Assembly (NCBI RefSeq): GCF_000701465.1
Contig: NZ_JNIY01000004.1
Location: forward strand, 1 to 64,000
Source: Paraoerskovia marina DSM 21750
GTDB taxonomy: Bacteria; Actinomycetota; Actinomycetes; Actinomycetales; Cellulomonadaceae
Reading direction: 5' to 3'
DNA length: 64,000 nt
Position 1 is the stretch's first letter, and each line of letters begins with the position of its first letter. The notes under the pieces were generated by a model, which saw only the letters and a program-made list of their open reading frames with translations, made no database searches and was not told where the DNA came from. Shown one piece after another: positions 61,778-64,000 of the stretch. Made by a program: the position numbers and the translations under genes.

Positions 61778-63010
61778 ATGTCGACGACGACGGGGATCAA
61801 CGCAGAGGTGCGCCGAGCGAACGAGCAGCGTGTGCTCGCCGCGCTCCGAGTCGAGGGAGCTCTCAGCCGGGCTGCGCTCGCGAGGCGGGTGAGACTGTCC
61901 CGGACCACGCTGTCGGAGATCACGGCGGACCTCCTCGGGCGCGGCGCGATCACCAAGGTCGACACGGACGCCGACGTTCGTCGCGGGAGCGGTCGCCCGG
62001 CCGAGCGTCTGGCTCTGGACCCGGCCGCCGGTCAGTACCTCGGCGTGGACTTCGGGCATCGACGCGTGCATGTGGCTATCGCCAACGCGTCGCATGAAAT
62101 TGTCGCCTCCGGTCTCGTCCGCTACGACGACTCGACGCCGTGGGACGATCGGCTAGACCTCGCGTTCGACGCCGTCGAAGCGCTCTCCGTCGAGCACAGC
62201 CTGCACCTCAGCGCGCTGCAGGGCGTCGGCATCGGCGTCCCGGGTCCGTACACGGGGACCCGATCAGGCGAGGCAGCTCCAGTTGCCTGGAATCGCAATG
62301 CCACGCCGGTGGGCGTCGACAGGGCCTTCGCCGAGCGGTACGACTCCCCGGTGGTGGTCGACAACAACACCCGCCTTGCGGCTCTCGCCGAGGCGATGTC
62401 CGGGCCAGACGGCCTCAGCGACCTCACCTATGTCAGGCTGTCCGACGGAGTTGGTGGTGGCTTCGTGGTCGCCGGACGCCTGGTCCGCGGATCACGGGGA
62501 TTCGCCGGCGAGCTCGGTCACGTGACCTCCGACCCGGGCGGCGTCCTCTGCCGTTGCGGCAAACGGGGGTGTCTCGAGACGGTCGCCTCCGTCCCCGCGA
62601 TCCTGGCGGCGTGCCGGAGTCGTGGGGCGGACGTCCAGGACCTCGACGACCTCGCCGTCGCGGTCGATCGCGCCGACCCGGTGGTCGACGCCGTCCTGCG
62701 CGAGGTCGGTGCCGCGGTCGGCCGCGTGCTCGGGGCGGCCGCCATGACCCTGGACCCCACCGAGGTGGTCATCGGCGGCGAGATCGTGCACGTCGCCCCG
62801 GTGATCGTCGAACAAGCCGCCTCGACCCTCCGGTACGAGCTCCACTCGATCCCGACCTCTGACACGTGCACCGTGCGCGCCGGTCGGCTCCGCGACAGCG
62901 ACGGCGCCCAGGGCGCCCTCGCCGCGACCTTCCATCAATCCCCACTGCTCGCGGGCTACCCGGAACCCGGGTCGTTCGGCGCGAGCGAGACGCAAAGGAG
63001 CGCACAGTGA
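61778..63010 (+). CDS. ROK-family transcriptional regulator
   Basis: The 410-residue protein has an N-terminal winged helix ([21 protein letters not shown], about residues 27-47) and a ROK domain with the intact zinc motif [10 protein letters not shown] (about residues 259-268) and [12 protein letters not shown]. It overlaps a NitT/TauT-type permease gene by 4 bp, so it probably controls that transporter in response to a sugar or sugar-like ligand. It is the third ROK repressor in this window. Confidence 0.92.
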   Translation: MSTTTGINAEVRRANEQRVLAALRVEGALSRAALARRVRLSRTTLSEITADLLGRGAITKVDTDADVRRGSGRPAERLALDPAAGQYLGVDFGHRRVHVAIANASHEIVASGLVRYDDSTPWDDRLDLAFDAVEALSVEHSLHLSALQGVGIGVPGPYTGTRSGEAAPVAWNRNATPVGVDRAFAERYDSPVVVDNNTRLAALAEAMSGPDGLSDLTYVRLSDGVGGGFVVAGRLVRGSRGFAGELGHVTSDPGGVLCRCGKRGCLETVASVPAILAACRSRGADVQDLDDLAVAVDRADPVVDAVLREVGAAVGRVLGAAAMTLDPTEVVIGGEIVHVAPVIVEQAASTLRYELHSIPTSDTCTVRAGRLRDSDGAQGALAATFHQSPLLAGYPEPGSFGASETQRSAQ

Positions 63011-63915
63011 CCACCTCGACCTACAGCGTGGCGCGCAACGGGCCGGAGCCCGGCGGCGACGCCGTCGCCGCCGGGACGGCCGCAGCCGTCCCGGTCAGCA
63101 CGGACGGGACGTCCGGGGGAACCGACGGACCGCCGTCCCCCCGGCCGACGACGCGTCGGCGCACCATGGACAAGAAGTCCAGGCTCCGCCTGCTCAACGC
63201 CTTCTCGATCGTCATGGGCATCGCCACCTGGTGGGTCATGTCGCTGGCCGGGTTCCAGTTCCCGACACCGCCCGAGGTCGTGGCGAAGGCGGGTGAGATG
63301 TGGTCGAGCGGGATTCTGCAGGAGGACATCCTCGCCAGTCTCGGTCGCGTGCTCACAGGATTCCTCATCGGTTCGGCGCTCGCGATCCCCGTCGGGTTCC
63401 TCATGGGCTGGTACACCGTCGCCCGAGGACTGTTCGAGCCGTGGATCCAGTTCTTCCGCACGATCCCGCCGCTCGCGCTGCTCCCGCTCGTCCTCGTGCT
63501 GATGGGGATCGGCGAGCTCCCCAAGGTCTTCGTGATCTTCCTCGCGGCCTTCCTCGCGTGCGTCATCTCGACGTACCAGGGCGTCGTCGGGGTCGACAAG
63601 ACGCTCATCAACGCGGCACGCGTCCTCGGTGCGAAGGACGGCCGCATCTTCGCCCGCGTCGTGGTCCCGGCATCCACGCCGTTCATCCTCGTGGGCATGC
63701 GCGTCGGCCTCGGTTCCGCCTGGGCGACGCTCGTCGCCGCGGAGCTCCTCGCCGCGCAGGCCGGCCTCGGCTACCGGATGCAGCAGGCACAGCTCTACTA
63801 CGACCTGGCGACGATCTTCGTCGACATCATCGCGATCGGGATCCTCGGTCTCGTGATGGACCGGCTCCTTCTCCTCGCCGAGACCAAGCTCACCGGATGG
63901 CAGGAACGACGATGA
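63007..63915 (+). CDS. NitT/TauT (SsuC-like) ABC transporter permease
   Basis: The 302-residue protein has a long polar N-terminus (about 55 residues, Gly/Ser/Thr-rich) and six helices. The coupling loop is [21 protein letters not shown] at about residues 200-220, with [23 protein letters not shown] upstream. This is the sulfonate/nitrate/taurine permease type, also used for thiamine precursors and other small compounds. GTG 63007 overlaps the ROK stop; the ATPase gene overlaps its own stop. Confidence 0.92.
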   Translation: MTTSTYSVARNGPEPGGDAVAAGTAAAVPVSTDGTSGGTDGPPSPRPTTRRRTMDKKSRLRLLNAFSIVMGIATWWVMSLAGFQFPTPPEVVAKAGEMWSSGILQEDILASLGRVLTGFLIGSALAIPVGFLMGWYTVARGLFEPWIQFFRTIPPLALLPLVLVLMGIGELPKVFVIFLAAFLACVISTYQGVVGVDKTLINAARVLGAKDGRIFARVVVPASTPFILVGMRVGLGSAWATLVAAELLAAQAGLGYRMQQAQLYYDLATIFVDIIAIGILGLVMDRLLLLAETKLTGWQERR

Positions 63916-64000
63916 CGACCACGACCCCCGGACAGCGGACCGAGGCCAAGATCTCCGTCCAGGACGTCCGCAAGACCTTCGACCTCAAGAACGAGGAGTT
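63912..64000 (+). CDS. ABC transporter ATPase, partial at window end
   Basis: The ATG at 63912 overlaps the permease stop (ATGA). The first 29 codons read [20 protein letters not shown] and onward into KTFDLKNEE, the opening strand of an SsuB/TauB-type ATPase. The gene is cut by the window edge before Walker A. Assignment rests on the start pattern and operon position. Confidence 0.8.
   Translation, partial: MTTTTPGQRTEAKISVQDVRKTFDLKNEE

Noticed and set aside
1-64000. tRNA genes, prophage or integrase, intact insertion sequences
   Set aside because: No cloverleaf or T-loop pattern was seen in the intergenic gaps, and no transposase, integrase or phage structural gene was found among the coding regions.

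Overview
The window is high-GC, gene-dense actinobacterial chromosome. The rRNA tail, the many GTG/TTG starts, the 4-bp ATGA/GTGA gene overlaps, the leaderless-looking promoters and the sugar-polymer genes (two AA10 LPMOs with carbohydrate-binding modules, a GH3 glycosidase, three sugar ABC systems) fit a Micrococcales member near Cellulomonas, Cellulosimicrobium or Sanguibacter. That placement is an inference from gene content.

Layout. 1-330: 3' end of a 23S rRNA, a 5S rRNA and their terminator. 372-2363: an Rrf2 regulator, a TauE/SafE anion exporter and a small membrane protein. 2458-11279: two divergent sugar-uptake operons sharing one promoter region. On the minus strand are a lipoprotein and two MalFG-like permeases; on the plus strand are a ROK regulator, a xylose-type binding protein, ATPase and permease, and an AGE-family epimerase.

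11276-26042 is a molybdenum and nitrate-respiration block. It holds a mod operon (HTH-Mop regulator, ModA, fused ModB-ModC), a MogA/MoaB protein, and an operon narK-moaC-moaD-narG-narH-narJ-narI followed by a second complete narH-like gene. It thus covers molybdate uptake, cofactor synthesis, nitrate transport and nitrate reduction. A tandem hairpin-forming repeat separates mog from the second narH.

26133-34531: a DUF4235 protein, a TPP riboswitch with a thiamine ABC operon (thiB-thiP-thiQ), a tandem GNAT protein, glucose-6-phosphate isomerase and a LacI repressor. 34603-40209: a LacI-type palindrome and an operon of binding protein, two permeases and a GH3 glycosidase, which should take up and cleave an oligosaccharide. 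40229-43425: an S4 RNA-binding protein, a histidine phosphatase and two tandem LPMO genes.

43569-51231: a small membrane protein, a MerR regulator and a SulP anion transporter. Next comes a cassette of poorly understood function: a ROK repressor divergent from a ROK kinase, a YhfX-like PLP enzyme, a Php-like phosphotriesterase homologue and a GNAT. 51237-59971: membrane proteins, an acyltransferase, a CPA1 antiporter, a formylglycine-generating enzyme, two alpha/beta hydrolases, a phosphotransferase and a protein made of four tandem cold-shock domains. 59972-61741 is gene-poor with one small membrane protein. 61778-64000: a ROK regulator coupled to a NitT/TauT-type ABC transporter that runs off the window.

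The strongest candidates for undescribed biology are the ROK-kinase/YhfX/Php cassette, the extra narH with its chain of micro-ORFs, and the four-cold-shock-domain protein.
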